A DNA stretch of 43,143 nucleotides from Phycisphaerales bacterium (GCA_016793015.1 JAEUJD010000209.1:1-43143), one strand, 5' to 3'. Shown: positions 1 through 9,105, numbered from the stretch's first letter. Numbers and translations: made by a program. Notes: generated from the letters alone by a model not told the origin.

Positions 1-148
1 CCGCCTCCGTTGCGTCACCAACCACTTCGCGCGCCAATTCGTCGAGCTTCTTTCCCTGCGTCGCACCGGCGGTCGTCGGCGGTTCCTGCGCGACGAATGT
101 GGCGGCGCTAAATGAAACTGCCGCCGAAAATATGCAGATCGTGATCAC
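1..148 (-). CDS. N-terminus of an exported protein (partial)
   Basis: Only the first 49 codons lie in the window; the gene continues past base 1. A GTG start at 148 is preceded by an AGGAAAG Shine-Dalgarno about six bases upstream, and no in-frame ATG lies above it. The first 20 or so residues are short and hydrophobic with small residues and end in a plausible signal-peptidase site (Ala-Gln before a Glu-Pro-Pro run). A polar stretch rich in Pro, Thr, Lys and Glu follows. The product is therefore probably exported. Too little is present to name a family. It lies 45 bp downstream of the S41 peptidase gene on the same strand and may be co-transcribed with it. Confidence 0.5.
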   Translation of the reverse strand, partial: MITICIFSAAVSFSAATFVAQEPPTTAGATQGKKLDELAREVVGDATEA

Positions 149-193
149 GGGCTTTCCTTTCCTGATAGACCAAGATGATGAGAGAAGGGGCAA

Positions 194-1660
194 TCAGTCC
201 GCCTGACGCTCCAGCCATTCCTGCGCAAATCTGATGTCGTCCTCTTCCGATTCCGGAATACGAATGTCCGGCCCGATTCCCGTGGGGTCCACCGGCTCGT
301 CGGGCAGGCGCAGGGAGCGGCTGGTGGGGTAGTGCAGAATGAACCTCCCGGAGGGAAGCGGCACGCTCCGAACGTTGGCAAAGTCGAGCACCCCGTCACT
401 TCCGCACCTGCCAAAGAGCGTTGTCTTTCTGCTCTGGCGTGCCTCGATCACAAACTGCTCGCCGGAGCTTTTGGCGTGGTCGATCAGGATCCCGATGCGG
501 CGCGGCGTCGCCATGACCGATTCGAATCTTTCAATCGAGAACGGTCGATCGCCCCAACCCACAAAGGACCCGACATTTGAGCGCATCTTCGCGATGAATG
601 TCTTGACCGAGCGTTTCGATTCCGGCGAAAGGCGGTCCCGGATTTCGAGCCACCGCTCCCAGGCCTGGATGTTCTGCTCGGTCGCAAGATACTCGACCCC
701 GATTTTGTAGATCGGCCTGGTGTAGGTCAGAGCGAGTAATCCCCGGTACACGTTGTCATCACCGCCCCCGTTATTCCGGATGTCGATGATCAGGTTCGGC
801 GTGCTTTCAATCATCCCGCGATGAGACTCGAGCAGGTCCGCCACCGCCGCCGCGTTCTTGTACAAAAAGTCTGGAAACCGCGCCCAAAGCGTCGTCGGCG
901 ACACCCGACGCACAAAGAACTCGCGCGAGGGAACCACGCGATCGACATCAAAGGGCACGTCGGGCTTGGGCCATTCACGAACGAGCCGCACATCGGGGGG
1001 AGCGGACAACGAGAGCAGATTCCCACCGCATTGTTGAATTGCCGTGCTCTCGACCATTCGCCGGTCGGCCGGCCAGTAATTCACGTGGATGAGCCCGCCG
1101 TCGCTCCGCGTCAAACGCAGCTTGATATCGCCGGGTTCCCACCCTGTGGCCCGGGTTTCGATGATCGAGCCCTCTAGAGCCCCGACGAGAGGTTGACGCA
1201 AGATGGCCACGCGCGAACCGCTGCCTGCAATGGACCAAATACCTTCGAGCGAATCCTGCGATCCCGAACTCTCCAGTTGCGCTCGCAGGGATTCGGCGGT
1301 CCATGGCGTCGGAAGGCGTTCAACGGCGGTGGACTCGCGCGGGTCAGCAGCGTTGGCCGTCGAAGGTCGAGAGGACTCCAGAGTGAGGTGGTGGTCCCGG
1401 AAGAAATCGAGCCAATCCCGGATTGGGCCCGCGATCTCCGCCTCTGCGAAGTTGGACGCTTGCTCCCGAAGTCGCCCGGTAATCCGGGTGTACTGCCCGC
1501 GGTTGTGCTCGTTCAATTTGGTCGAGAATCCCGCGTAGTTGCGCTCGACATATTCAATTAGAAACGAAACGTCCTTGGTTTCCACTTCGCCCGCTTGGGC
1601 AGACATCGTTACCGCAATCCCCAGGAACGCGACTCCGAAAGAGGCCGGGTGACGGATCAT
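194..1660 (-). CDS. S41 family peptidase, exported
   Basis: A 488-residue protein. An ATG at 1660 has a clear AGGAGA Shine-Dalgarno and begins a signal peptide (about residues 1-23, ending Ser-Ala-Gln-Ala). The open frame extends upstream, but that part reads as non-protein and has no ribosome site. The C-terminal half holds S41 (tail-specific/Tricorn-type) hallmarks: a strand with IIDIRNNGGG near residue 295, and KSSGEQF near residue 400 carrying the likely nucleophile Ser. A strand with LFGRCGSDG and a C-terminal block ending in GIGPDIRIP follow, as in other S41 cores. No catalytic Lys of the C-terminal processing protease type is obvious, which fits the Tricorn-like branch. Function: serine peptidase outside the cytoplasm; substrate unknown. 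Family call is firm, exact role is not. Confidence 0.8.
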   Translation of the reverse strand: MIRHPASFGVAFLGIAVTMSAQAGEVETKDVSFLIEYVERNYAGFSTKLNEHNRGQYTRITGRLREQASNFAEAEIAGPIRDWLDFFRDHHLTLESSRPSTANAADPRESTAVERLPTPWTAESLRAQLESSGSQDSLEGIWSIAGSGSRVAILRQPLVGALEGSIIETRATGWEPGDIKLRLTRSDGGLIHVNYWPADRRMVESTAIQQCGGNLLSLSAPPDVRLVREWPKPDVPFDVDRVVPSREFFVRRVSPTTLWARFPDFLYKNAAAVADLLESHRGMIESTPNLIIDIRNNGGGDDNVYRGLLALTYTRPIYKIGVEYLATEQNIQAWERWLEIRDRLSPESKRSVKTFIAKMRSNVGSFVGWGDRPFSIERFESVMATPRRIGILIDHAKSSGEQFVIEARQSRKTTLFGRCGSDGVLDFANVRSVPLPSGRFILHYPTSRSLRLPDEPVDPTGIGPDIRIPESEEDDIRFAQEWLERQAD

Positions 1661-1812
1661 TTGGGTTTCTCCTGCGGCTGTACCGGAGCGTGCGGACAGC
1701 TCCCAGTGAGATGCACCCGCGTTGCAGCTCCGTCGCGTTTTTCTACGCAGAACTGCGCGCGATATTTCCTTGCAAAACCTTGCTCGAGAATCATGGAAAA
1801 GCGAGCAAGTTC

Positions 1813-2529
1813 TTACGAATCGCCGGGAAGGATCTGTGAAAGGAGCTCGCCCCAGCGTTTCCGCTGCTCGACCGTCCCCCAATCGCTCTGCCGCACCGAG
1901 CCATCGATGTAAGACGCATTCCCATTCGCCGTCTTCGATTTGTAGTTGTGCCACTGCCAGAGTTCATCGAGCACCGGCGTCCACGGCGCCTTCTCCCACA
2001 ACTGCGTCACGGTGCGCCGAACCACCTCCGGGTCCATGCCGCGGCGTTCGAGTCTGGTCATCGACGCGCCCGGCACGTAATCGGCGCTCATGAATACCTG
2101 CTTGGCAAAAGCAAATGCCGCGTCGTATCCCATCGTCTCGACCACTTTCGGATCGATCGTGTTGCCGACATCGCGCGGGCACTGAAACGTGGGCGCCACG
2201 TCATAAAGCCACCAACCCTTACTCGTCTTCGTGTTTGTCTTCACCGGGCGGGCCACGCCGGTCGCGTCGCTCAAGGCAAACATCATGTCCCGAAACAGCT
2301 TCGCCGGCCCGTCGACTTGAAACGGAATGAACGTTGCAAACGGCAACAGCCCGTCCTTGCCCCCCATGAGCGTGATGCCGGTCTGCGTCTGACGCATGTT
2401 GGCCATGCACTTGAGCTGCGACGACTTGTCGCGTGAGGAGTTGAGCGAGACCAGGCCGAGCGCGACCAAGGCCGCGAGAACGCAGATCACGATCAGAATC
2501 TCGACGATGGTGAATGCTGCGCGCCGCAT
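1813..2529 (-). CDS. Type II/IV pseudopilin-like protein with N-methylation motif
   Basis: A 238-residue protein. The chosen ATG at 2529 has GGAG seven to eight bases upstream and starts with MRRAAFTIVEILIV, a classic prepilin leader: short basic head, Ala at -1, Phe at +1, Glu at +5 and then a hydrophobic helix to about residue 27. A prepilin peptidase would cleave it and methylate the Phe. The rest resembles the planctomycete 'prepilin-type N-terminal cleavage/methylation domain' proteins, with a late SYIDGSVRQSDWG segment like the DGSVR block of DUF1559-type pseudopilins. Its C-terminal part also resembles the tandem paralogues at 29909-32237. Likely located in the inner membrane or a pseudopilus; partner unknown. 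Confidence 0.75.
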   Translation of the reverse strand: MRRAAFTIVEILIVICVLAALVALGLVSLNSSRDKSSQLKCMANMRQTQTGITLMGGKDGLLPFATFIPFQVDGPAKLFRDMMFALSDATGVARPVKTNTKTSKGWWLYDVAPTFQCPRDVGNTIDPKVVETMGYDAAFAFAKQVFMSADYVPGASMTRLERRGMDPEVVRRTVTQLWEKAPWTPVLDELWQWHNYKSKTANGNASYIDGSVRQSDWGTVEQRKRWGELLSQILPGDS

Positions 2530-2630
2530 GGAACGCTCCGGGTCACCGTCTTTCCTTCGGTCGCTCCGCGACCGATACGGCGGTTCGCACCGTTCGTTGC
2601 ACGCGGCCCGGAACAATCTTTGCGCGGTCG

Positions 2631-4160
2631 CTAGTTTGCGAGCATTTTTTCAATCCGGTCCAGCCGCTCGCGGAGCACGCGATTCTCGCTTTCCAGAGCC
2701 GCGGCACGCGCTTCCAGCTGCTCGGCACGCAGCCGGCTCGAAGCCTCGAGTTCGCGGAGCGCCTCGACGGTCAGCGCTTCAAAGCCCCGGAAGCCCAGCG
2801 TGAGATAGCCCGATGGATCGTGCCCGATCCACTCGGGAAAGACCCGCTCGACTTCCTGAGCGATCATCCCGATCTGTGGGCCGGCGAGATCTCCGTGCGC
2901 ACTCGGATCTCGCCATTCGTACGTCACGCCCCGGAGCGCGAGCAACCGGTGTAGCGCGTCGCCGAGCGGCTCGATGTTGGTCTTCAATCGCCGGTCGCTG
3001 AAGTCGGCCCACGAGCCGCCTCCCGGCTTGGCCGCGGAGCTTTGCGAGAGCTGCAATTGAAAAGTCGGACTGATGTTGCCGATGGCGACGCGTCCCCCGA
3101 ATCGATTCAGGATGATGTTGCCGTATTCCGAGCCCGCGCTCTTAACGGCGCTGATCTCGGCCTCGCCCGCGGCAAGCGCCGTAACGCCCATGCGCAGCGA
3201 CGTCGCGCCCCCCGCGTTTAAGTTCGGGTCGCCGATATGGATGAATCCGGCCCCGCCCGGGGCAACGGTGAGCAGCGCGTTTGGGGCGGATGTGTTCGTG
3301 CCGATCGCCAACTTCCCGCTCTGCGTCAAGCCGTTGTCGTGCGCGATCAGTGAACCGGTGCTGCCGACCAGGGTTGCTCCGGTAACACTCGTGACCAGCA
3401 GCGCGCCCGTACCGGGGCGACGCACCGAGTTCGCCGCCTCTGACAAGCACGCGAATGTCGCGGCATTCGCCCACGGAACCGGGTTGATCGGTTCGCGTGG
3501 AAACGTAGTCCACGAGTCCGTTCCGGCCTGGCGTATTTCGATCTGCAGCCAGTAGCCGGGGCGACCGTCGAAGGGCGTCGGTCCGAGCGTCTGCTCGAAC
3601 GTGTTGAAGACGTAGACGGCTTCGGAAGCCGCGAAGAACAGACGCGTCGTGAACACTCCGTTGGTGATCGTTGTTGCCGGCCGCTCGATGATGCCGCCGA
3701 CCTGCAGCTCCGGGCCGGCCGAAGAACGCCAAAGGGAGAACCGAAGGTCGTACGCCCCATTCAGCGGCGCGCCTCCGCGGGCGAGCCGGCCTTGATATGT
3801 AAAGCCCTGCCCGACCAGAGGCGAGTCCGCCGTGAACGCCACGCTGTTCGAATCCACCGTCCACGTCCGCCAGGGTGATGGCGTGTCGACGTTGATAAAT
3901 GTGCGGAAAGCGAACCGATGCGTTCCGGAAAGAAAAACCTTCGGCTGTCCCTGGTACGGATTTCCCGGCGACATGTAGTTCTCGTCGCCGATCTCGAAGG
4001 CGACCTCCGCCCCGGGATTGGAGTACCCCCACCAGACGACCCGCCTGCCCTGGTCGTCGTTTTCGTACCCCTCGCAGAATGGCACCACCTGCGCGGCAGC
4101 GCCAGATGCCGTCAGAATGAAGAGCCAGAACGTCGCTGCGCGTGAGATGGTCTTTGCCAT
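2631..4160 (-). CDS. Exported protein with C-terminal peptidase S74 (intramolecular chaperone) domain
   Basis: A 509-residue protein starting at an ATG (4160) eight bases after GGGAGG. Residues 1-23 form a signal peptide ending in AAAQ. The middle is beta-rich and repetitive in style, with a QGFTYQGRLARGG-type segment seen in bacterial surface proteins. Around residues 388-450 is the endosialidase-type intramolecular chaperone: SDRRLKTNIEPL contains the Ser-Asp-x-x-x-Lys of the self-cleaving dyad, followed by GMIAQEVERVFPEW. The last 45 residues are a coiled coil rich in Glu, Arg, Leu and Ala. In phage tail fibres this domain trimerises the protein and then cleaves itself off. Here the context is a chromosomal surface or secreted protein. 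Probably a trimeric surface fibre or adhesin. Confidence 0.8.
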   Translation of the reverse strand: MAKTISRAATFWLFILTASGAAAQVVPFCEGYENDDQGRRVVWWGYSNPGAEVAFEIGDENYMSPGNPYQGQPKVFLSGTHRFAFRTFINVDTPSPWRTWTVDSNSVAFTADSPLVGQGFTYQGRLARGGAPLNGAYDLRFSLWRSSAGPELQVGGIIERPATTITNGVFTTRLFFAASEAVYVFNTFEQTLGPTPFDGRPGYWLQIEIRQAGTDSWTTFPREPINPVPWANAATFACLSEAANSVRRPGTGALLVTSVTGATLVGSTGSLIAHDNGLTQSGKLAIGTNTSAPNALLTVAPGGAGFIHIGDPNLNAGGATSLRMGVTALAAGEAEISAVKSAGSEYGNIILNRFGGRVAIGNISPTFQLQLSQSSAAKPGGGSWADFSDRRLKTNIEPLGDALHRLLALRGVTYEWRDPSAHGDLAGPQIGMIAQEVERVFPEWIGHDPSGYLTLGFRGFEALTVEALRELEASSRLRAEQLEARAAALESENRVLRERLDRIEKMLAN

Positions 4161-4255
4161 GTGCAGGGCCTCCCCGAACCGCGAGGTTCCGCGGCGCGGC
4201 TACTCCCTTTGCGAAAACCGCGGGCGAGGCCCCTCACGAAATTTCGGGAATCCCG

Positions 4256-5308
4256 CTACCTCCACACCGTCAGGGCCACATTCACCCCATTGAACACCGC
4301 GTGCATGACGATCGGTACCGTCAGTTTCCCGCTTCGCTGCATGGCGATACCCAGCGCCAGCCCCAGCACAAACAGCACCGGCAGCACGGTCGAGAGTGTC
4401 GCGGTCGGAACCGCCCCGATGTGTGCCGCGGCAAACAGCCCCGCCGTGAGCAGCACCCCCAGCCACGCCCGCTTCACAAAGCGCACCAGCGCGGTCTGCA
4501 GGAAGTACCGGTAAATGAGTTCCTCGACGATGGGCGTAATCAGGATCGCCGACGCTGCCTGCGCCCATGCCCACGGATCGCTCTTGCTTTCCGAAATTGT
4601 TTGCAGCGTGTTGTGCCCGATGGTGGGGGGGCTGGCCTGTTTGAAGGCGCGATAGATCTCGAGCGCGATCAGTCCGGTCGCGTTCACCACTGGCAGCGCG
4701 ATGACGATCGCGAGCACACCGGTGAGAAGATCGCGCCACGAGGGCCGCTTGAGCCCGCCGGTCGCGAGCGCGAGCATCGCGAAGCCCGCGAGCAAACCCG
4801 CGAAGCCCTGCCCGAGCATCACGATCGCATTTCCCTTGATGCTGCCTTCGGTCACGCCGCCGAGCCAACTCGCGTTCAACCGGACCTGCGAGCCAATCGC
4901 CTCTGCACCCAATCCCATTGCGAGATAGATCACGACCGCCGCGAAGAGAAAAGCCCACCAAGGCCGATCGGCCCCGCCCTCTGCGCCCTTCCCGAGCGAC
5001 GAGGGCTTGATGACATTTCCAAACCAGAGACAAACGACGATTGCGCCGCCAAGCCCGATCTGAAGCCAGATCCATTGGCGTGATGTCACCGTCGGTGGTT
5101 CAACACTGGGCTTTGTGACTGCGGGAGCCTGCTGTTTCGGTGTCGGAACCGGCTGAGACGCCAGGGCGCGCGAAAGTGTTATCTCGCTTGAAGGCTGCTT
5201 CCCCATCCCAAGCCCTGCAAGAATCAGGCCGAAGAAAAGGATCAGGACAGGCCACCGGGACGGCCAATGGGCCGACCTACGGGAGTTGTACTTGCCCAGC
5301 GTGCTCAC
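4256..5308 (-). CDS. CPBP family intramembrane glutamic endopeptidase
   Basis: Polytopic membrane protein of the CPBP (Abi/Rce1-like) family. The defining motifs are VEELIYRYFL (Glu-Glu-x-x-x-Arg), a His in LFAAAHIG and HAVFNGVN (His-x-x-x-Asn) near the C-terminus, in the usual order. About eight hydrophobic segments are visible. The start is uncertain. A GTG at 5308 includes an N-terminal hydrophobic anchor (VLILFFGLILAGLG) but lacks a good ribosome site and overlaps the divergent trpC start by 17 bp. The next in-frame ATG (5206, 316 residues) has AGGG upstream but loses that anchor. A Pro/Thr/Gln-rich linker separates the anchor from the catalytic core. Such proteins cleave prenylated or membrane substrates, or act in immunity to bacteriocins; the substrate here is unknown. 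Confidence 0.75.
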   Translation of the reverse strand: MSTLGKYNSRRSAHWPSRWPVLILFFGLILAGLGMGKQPSSEITLSRALASQPVPTPKQQAPAVTKPSVEPPTVTSRQWIWLQIGLGGAIVVCLWFGNVIKPSSLGKGAEGGADRPWWAFLFAAVVIYLAMGLGAEAIGSQVRLNASWLGGVTEGSIKGNAIVMLGQGFAGLLAGFAMLALATGGLKRPSWRDLLTGVLAIVIALPVVNATGLIALEIYRAFKQASPPTIGHNTLQTISESKSDPWAWAQAASAILITPIVEELIYRYFLQTALVRFVKRAWLGVLLTAGLFAAAHIGAVPTATLSTVLPVLFVLGLALGIAMQRSGKLTVPIVMHAVFNGVNVALTVWR

Positions 5309-6176
5309 CGAAATCGTCGAACACAAACGCGCCGAGCTTGCAATCGCCAAGGAGAAGGTCCCGCTTTCCGAACTCGAGCTGATGGTCGCGCAGGAAGAAG
5401 CCCCCCGCAACTTCTTTGCCGCCGTCAGCCACCGGCAGCGCAACGCGTTCGACACCGCGATCATCGCGGAAGTGAAGAGGCAAAGCCCGAGTGCGGGGCT
5501 GATCCGGCCGGAATATGAAGGCGATTCCTTTCGCCCGGAAGACATCGCAAGAAAGTATCACGCTTCCGGGGCCGCCGCGATCTCGTGCCTGACCGATCGC
5601 AAGTACTTCGGGGGCGATCTGTCGTTCATCCAGCGGATCAAGGCCGCCGTCCCCCTGCCGGTCCTGCGCAAGGACTTCATCGTGGACCCCTACCAGCTCT
5701 GGGAGGCCCGGGCCCACGGGGCCGACGCCGTCCTCCTCATCGCCGAATGCCTCCACGAAGGCGAAATGCTGGACCTGATGATCCTCGCGCAGCAATTGCA
5801 GTTGACCGTCCTGCTCGAGGTCCACGACATGGAAAACCTGCTCCGGGTCCGCCCCCATGTGGGGTTCCCGCACAGGGGTTACGGGCTTTTGGGAATCAAT
5901 AACCGCAATCTGGCCACTATGGAGGTGGACCTCAACCACACCCTCCGATTGGCCGATCTGGTCGAGGATCGGAGCATTCTGGTCAGCGAATCGGGTATCC
6001 GAACCTCCGCCGACCTCGCGCGCTTAAGGAGCCAGGGAATCCGCATCGTGCTGGTTGGAGAGCACCTGATGCGTCAGAACGACCCCGGGGAGGCCCTGAA
6101 GACCCTGCTGAACCCGGAATCCGACCCGAACCCGCCTTCACAGTCAACCCACTCGAAGCCCCACCCACAGTCTTGA
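5292..6176 (+). CDS. trpC: Indole-3-glycerol phosphate synthase
   Basis: Converts 1-(2-carboxyphenylamino)-1-deoxyribulose 5-phosphate to indole-3-glycerol phosphate in tryptophan synthesis (cytoplasmic TIM barrel). The start is a TTG at 5292, six bases after GGGAG; this gives MPSVLTEIVEHKRAEL, matching the usual N-terminal helix. Diagnostic segments are IIAEVKRQSPSAG (phosphate and catalytic Lys), VPLPVLRKDFIVDPYQL (second Lys), ADAVLLIAECL, GINNRNL and VSESGI. Length (294) is slightly above the usual 255-270 because of a hydrophilic C-terminal tail rich in Pro, Ser and His. No other trp gene is adjacent; trpE lies 33 kb away. It is divergent from the CPBP gene, with the starts overlapping or close. 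Confidence 0.95.
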   Translation: MPSVLTEIVEHKRAELAIAKEKVPLSELELMVAQEEAPRNFFAAVSHRQRNAFDTAIIAEVKRQSPSAGLIRPEYEGDSFRPEDIARKYHASGAAAISCLTDRKYFGGDLSFIQRIKAAVPLPVLRKDFIVDPYQLWEARAHGADAVLLIAECLHEGEMLDLMILAQQLQLTVLLEVHDMENLLRVRPHVGFPHRGYGLLGINNRNLATMEVDLNHTLRLADLVEDRSILVSESGIRTSADLARLRSQGIRIVLVGEHLMRQNDPGEALKTLLNPESDPNPPSQSTHSKPHPQS

Positions 6177-6250
6177 TCCGACTACCCTTCCGGCCGAAAT
6201 CAATCAGCCGCCGCACCCCTCAATCCCGCGCGGCATGGAGACCTCAGGAA

Positions 6251-7636
6251 ATGAAAAGCAGCGGTACAAAAGCCACTTCCTTCCGCCTCGGCGCAGCCCT
6301 TGTTGTCGCTCTTGCAGGCACCGCTTTCGCCCAAGACGGCCAAGAGGCCCAGACACCGCCCGCCTCGCAGGAAACCACCGTCCGCGTCGGCGCGCCGCAA
6401 CGTCCCCCGGCGGCACCCGCCTCTGCTCAGACCCCTGCAACTTCCAATCAGCAGCCCGAGGCCAAGGCGCTGCTTGAAAAGTCCCGCGACGCCATCGCCG
6501 CCGCCAAAACGCTCGAGTTCGATCTCTTCGCCCCGCAGATCGGTCTGATGGGCGGCGATCGCAGCCCCAAGAACGTCAAGGCCCACATGGCCCTGACCCG
6601 CGCCGACACCGGCGGCTGGATCATGCGCATCACCGGCAACGGCATGGTCGCCAAGGAAACCACCCCGACCGAGTTTGATGTCGTCTGGGATCGCTCGGCG
6701 ATCACCTGGGTCGATCATCAGGCCAAGACGGTCTACACCCGCCCGTTCGGTCAGGCCAAAAACTTCAGGGGCCTTCAGATGATCAACGGGCTGCGAATCC
6801 CGTCCATCTCGGGCGACCGTCCTCTGGGCGATGAACTGGCCCAGACTGTGATGCAGCTTCAGGGCACCGAAGACATCGGGGGCGTGCCCTGCGATGTCGT
6901 CCTCACCGGCACCGCGCTCGAGGGTCAGGGCAGCCGCAAGAAGGTCTGGATCGCCAAGACCGACTCGATCCCCCGCAAGCTCGAAAACATCATCGACAGC
7001 AAACTGATCAGCGCGAGCACGTCGGTCGAGTTCACCAACATGAAGGTCAACGAGACGATCCCGCCCGACCGCGCGGGTATCGTGCCTCCCGAGGGCTTCG
7101 CGGTCGACAAGGCCGAGCCGGTCGCCAAGCAGCCGGTCAAGCTCGACAAGCTGGCCGTCCCCGATTTCGAGCTCTCCCAGCCCGACGGCACCAAGGTCAG
7201 TAAGGCCACGCTGGCCGGGAACGTCGCGGTGATCCAGTTCTGGGGCACGTGGTCGAACCCCTCGAAGCGCAGCCACGCCGAGTTGCAGGCGCTCGCCGAG
7301 AGCTACAAGGAAAAGGGCGTTAAGTTCTTCATCGCCTCGGTGCGTGAAAAGGACGCCGAGGGCGTCGCGGCCTATCTGAAGGAAGCCAACGTCGCGATGC
7401 CCGTTCTGCTCGAAGCCGATTCGCTCGCCGAGCGTCTCGACGTCCAGAGCGTGCCGACCGTCGTCGTCATCGGCGCCGACGGCGCGAACGTCCGCATGGT
7501 TTCGAACTACATGAAAGAGTCGACCATGAAGGAAATCGGCGAGGGCATCGAGACCGCGCTCAAGGATGCTGCCGACAAGAAGACCGCCGAGCAGGCTCCC
7601 GCGCCGCACGCCGACGCCAAGCCCGCCGACAAATAA
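6251..7636 (+). CDS. Exported LolA-like/DUF2092 plus redoxin-fold protein lacking the CxxC
   Basis: A 461-residue protein from an ATG at 6251 with GGAG ten bases upstream. Residues 1-25 are a signal peptide ending AFAQD, followed by a Pro/Gln/Thr-rich linker. Residues about 75-285 resemble the LolA/DUF2092 fold (outer-membrane lipoprotein-like beta shell), with a DVVLTGTALEGQG and KKVWIAKTDSIPRKLE segment. Residues about 305-450 are a TlpA/AhpC-like thioredoxin fold: VPDFELSQPDGTKVS, AVIQFWGTW, a cis-Pro in VQSVPTVVVIG. The redox pair is absent: the usual WCxxC reads WSNPS, so both Cys are Ser (near 335 and 338). It is thus unlikely to be a disulfide reductase; a binding or scaffold role is possible. 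A terminator follows. Confidence 0.75.
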   Translation: MKSSGTKATSFRLGAALVVALAGTAFAQDGQEAQTPPASQETTVRVGAPQRPPAAPASAQTPATSNQQPEAKALLEKSRDAIAAAKTLEFDLFAPQIGLMGGDRSPKNVKAHMALTRADTGGWIMRITGNGMVAKETTPTEFDVVWDRSAITWVDHQAKTVYTRPFGQAKNFRGLQMINGLRIPSISGDRPLGDELAQTVMQLQGTEDIGGVPCDVVLTGTALEGQGSRKKVWIAKTDSIPRKLENIIDSKLISASTSVEFTNMKVNETIPPDRAGIVPPEGFAVDKAEPVAKQPVKLDKLAVPDFELSQPDGTKVSKATLAGNVAVIQFWGTWSNPSKRSHAELQALAESYKEKGVKFFIASVREKDAEGVAAYLKEANVAMPVLLEADSLAERLDVQSVPTVVVIGADGANVRMVSNYMKESTMKEIGEGIETALKDAADKKTAEQAPAPHADAKPADK

Positions 7637-7662
7637 AGCTCACCTCCAGACCGTATTTTCAA

Positions 7663-7690
7663 GCAGCCCGCACGGGCTGTTTTTCTTTTT
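7663..7690 (+). terminator. Rho-independent terminator
   Basis: A perfect 6-bp stem CAGCCC (7664-7669) / GGGCTG (7674-7679) with a GCAC loop is followed at once by a T-rich run (TTTTTCTTTTT, 7680-7690). It lies 27 bp after the redoxin-like gene and before hisS, so it should separate the two. Confidence 0.8.
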
Positions 7691-7726
7691 GCCGCGGCCG
7701 CTCCCCGACTCTCTACCCTTGCCCGC

Positions 7727-9091
7727 ATGTCCGACTTTCAGGCACCCAAAGGCACCCGTGACTTCTATCCCGCCGACGCTGCGCGCCGCCGCTTCATCAC
7801 CGAATCCTGGCGCTCCGCCTCGATCCGGCACGGCTTCGAGGAAGTCGACGGCCCGATCTTCGAGCATCTCGATCTCTACACCGTCAAGAGCGGCGAAGGC
7901 ATCGTCAGCGAACTCTTCTCCTTCCAGCGGGCTGGAGGCGAGAAGGACTACGCCCTCCGCCCCGAGTTCACGCCGACGCTGGCGCGTCTGTACGCCGCCC
8001 GCGCCGGCAGCCTGCCCAAGCCGACACGCTGGTTCACCGCCGGGCCGTTCTTCCGTGCAGAGAAGCCCCAGCGGGGCCGCTTGCGCGAGTTCCTCCAGTG
8101 GAACGCCGACATCCTCGGCGACGCCTCTCCGGCAGCCGATGCCGAGATCATCGCCACCTGCGTCTCGCTGCTCTCGTCGCTCGGGCTCACAAGCAAAGAC
8201 GTTCGCGTCAAGGTGAATCACCGTGCCGCGCTGAGTGCTTGGCTCCTCAGCCGGAACGTCCAGCCCGAGGCACAGGCCGAACTCTTCAAGTTGCTCGACG
8301 CCAAGGGCAAGATGCCGGCGCCCGAATTCGCACAGAAGGTTTCTGCATTTGGCTTCAGTGCGGAGCAGGCCGAAGTCTTCCAGAAAGGGCTTGTGCGAAT
8401 TACGGTGCCCGCCGGCATCGATCCGAGCAAGGCCGTGGTCGATCCATTCAAACCCCCCGCGATCGACCCAAGCGTGCGGGACGTGCTCGATCTCACCTAC
8501 TTCTCCGACGCAGTCATGCCGTTGGCGAAGGAGCTGGTCGCTGCCGGAATCATCGACTGGATCGACTTTGATCTCAGCATCGTGCGTGGCCTCGCGTACT
8601 ACACCGGCATGGTTTTCGAAGTACACGAAGCGACCGGCGCCGAACGTGCCATCGCCGGTGGCGGCCGCTACGACAACCTCGTCGAACTCTTCGATGGCCC
8701 CGCAACGCCGGCCGTCGGCTTCGGCATGGGCGACGTCGTGCTCGGTCTCGTTCTCGAAGATCGCGGGCTGATGCCCAAGGAGATCGATCTCTTCCGTCGC
8801 ATCGGTGCGACACCGGACGTCTTTGTCATTCCCGGCCCCGCACCCGAATCCGAATTGCTGGTCAAGCCGTTGCTCGCCCGGCTGCGTGCCGCGGGCCGCC
8901 ACGCGCGGGCGTCCTCGAAGTCCACCCGCAATGTCGGCAAACTGCTGAAGGACGCGAATGACCAGGGTGCTCGCATCGCGATGATCATCGAATCAAAGGA
9001 AACTGTGGCGCTCAAGGACCTCGCTACGGGCGAGCAGTCCCAGCCCATGCTCGTCGCCGAAGCCTTCGCACGCCTTGGCATCCGCCTCTGA
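7727..9091 (+). CDS. hisS: Histidyl-tRNA synthetase
   Basis: Charges tRNA-His with histidine (class II synthetase, cytoplasm). All class II landmarks are in order: KGTRDFYP at the N-terminus, LRPEFTPTLARLYA (motif 1 region), FFRAEKPQRGRLREFLQWN (motif 2), VRGLAYYTGMVFEV and AIAGGGRYDNL (His-specific motifs), and AVGFGMGDVVLGL (motif 3). A C-terminal anticodon-binding domain runs from about residue 360 (DVFVIPGPAPESE onward). The length of 454 is normal. The ATG at 7727 lacks a Shine-Dalgarno but has TACCCT seven bases upstream, which could be a -10 element giving a leaderless or near-leaderless message. It is separated from the upstream gene by a terminator and followed 14 bp later by the VOC gene. 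Confidence 0.96.
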   Translation: MSDFQAPKGTRDFYPADAARRRFITESWRSASIRHGFEEVDGPIFEHLDLYTVKSGEGIVSELFSFQRAGGEKDYALRPEFTPTLARLYAARAGSLPKPTRWFTAGPFFRAEKPQRGRLREFLQWNADILGDASPAADAEIIATCVSLLSSLGLTSKDVRVKVNHRAALSAWLLSRNVQPEAQAELFKLLDAKGKMPAPEFAQKVSAFGFSAEQAEVFQKGLVRITVPAGIDPSKAVVDPFKPPAIDPSVRDVLDLTYFSDAVMPLAKELVAAGIIDWIDFDLSIVRGLAYYTGMVFEVHEATGAERAIAGGGRYDNLVELFDGPATPAVGFGMGDVVLGLVLEDRGLMPKEIDLFRRIGATPDVFVIPGPAPESELLVKPLLARLRAAGRHARASSKSTRNVGKLLKDANDQGARIAMIIESKETVALKDLATGEQSQPMLVAEAFARLGIRL

Positions 9092-9105
9092 TCAAGGAGC
9101 CAATC

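Noticed and set aside
6200..7609. 469-codon minus-strand frame opposite the redoxin-like gene
   Set aside because: Shadow of high-GC3 coding; the plus strand has a signal peptide and a recognised fold.
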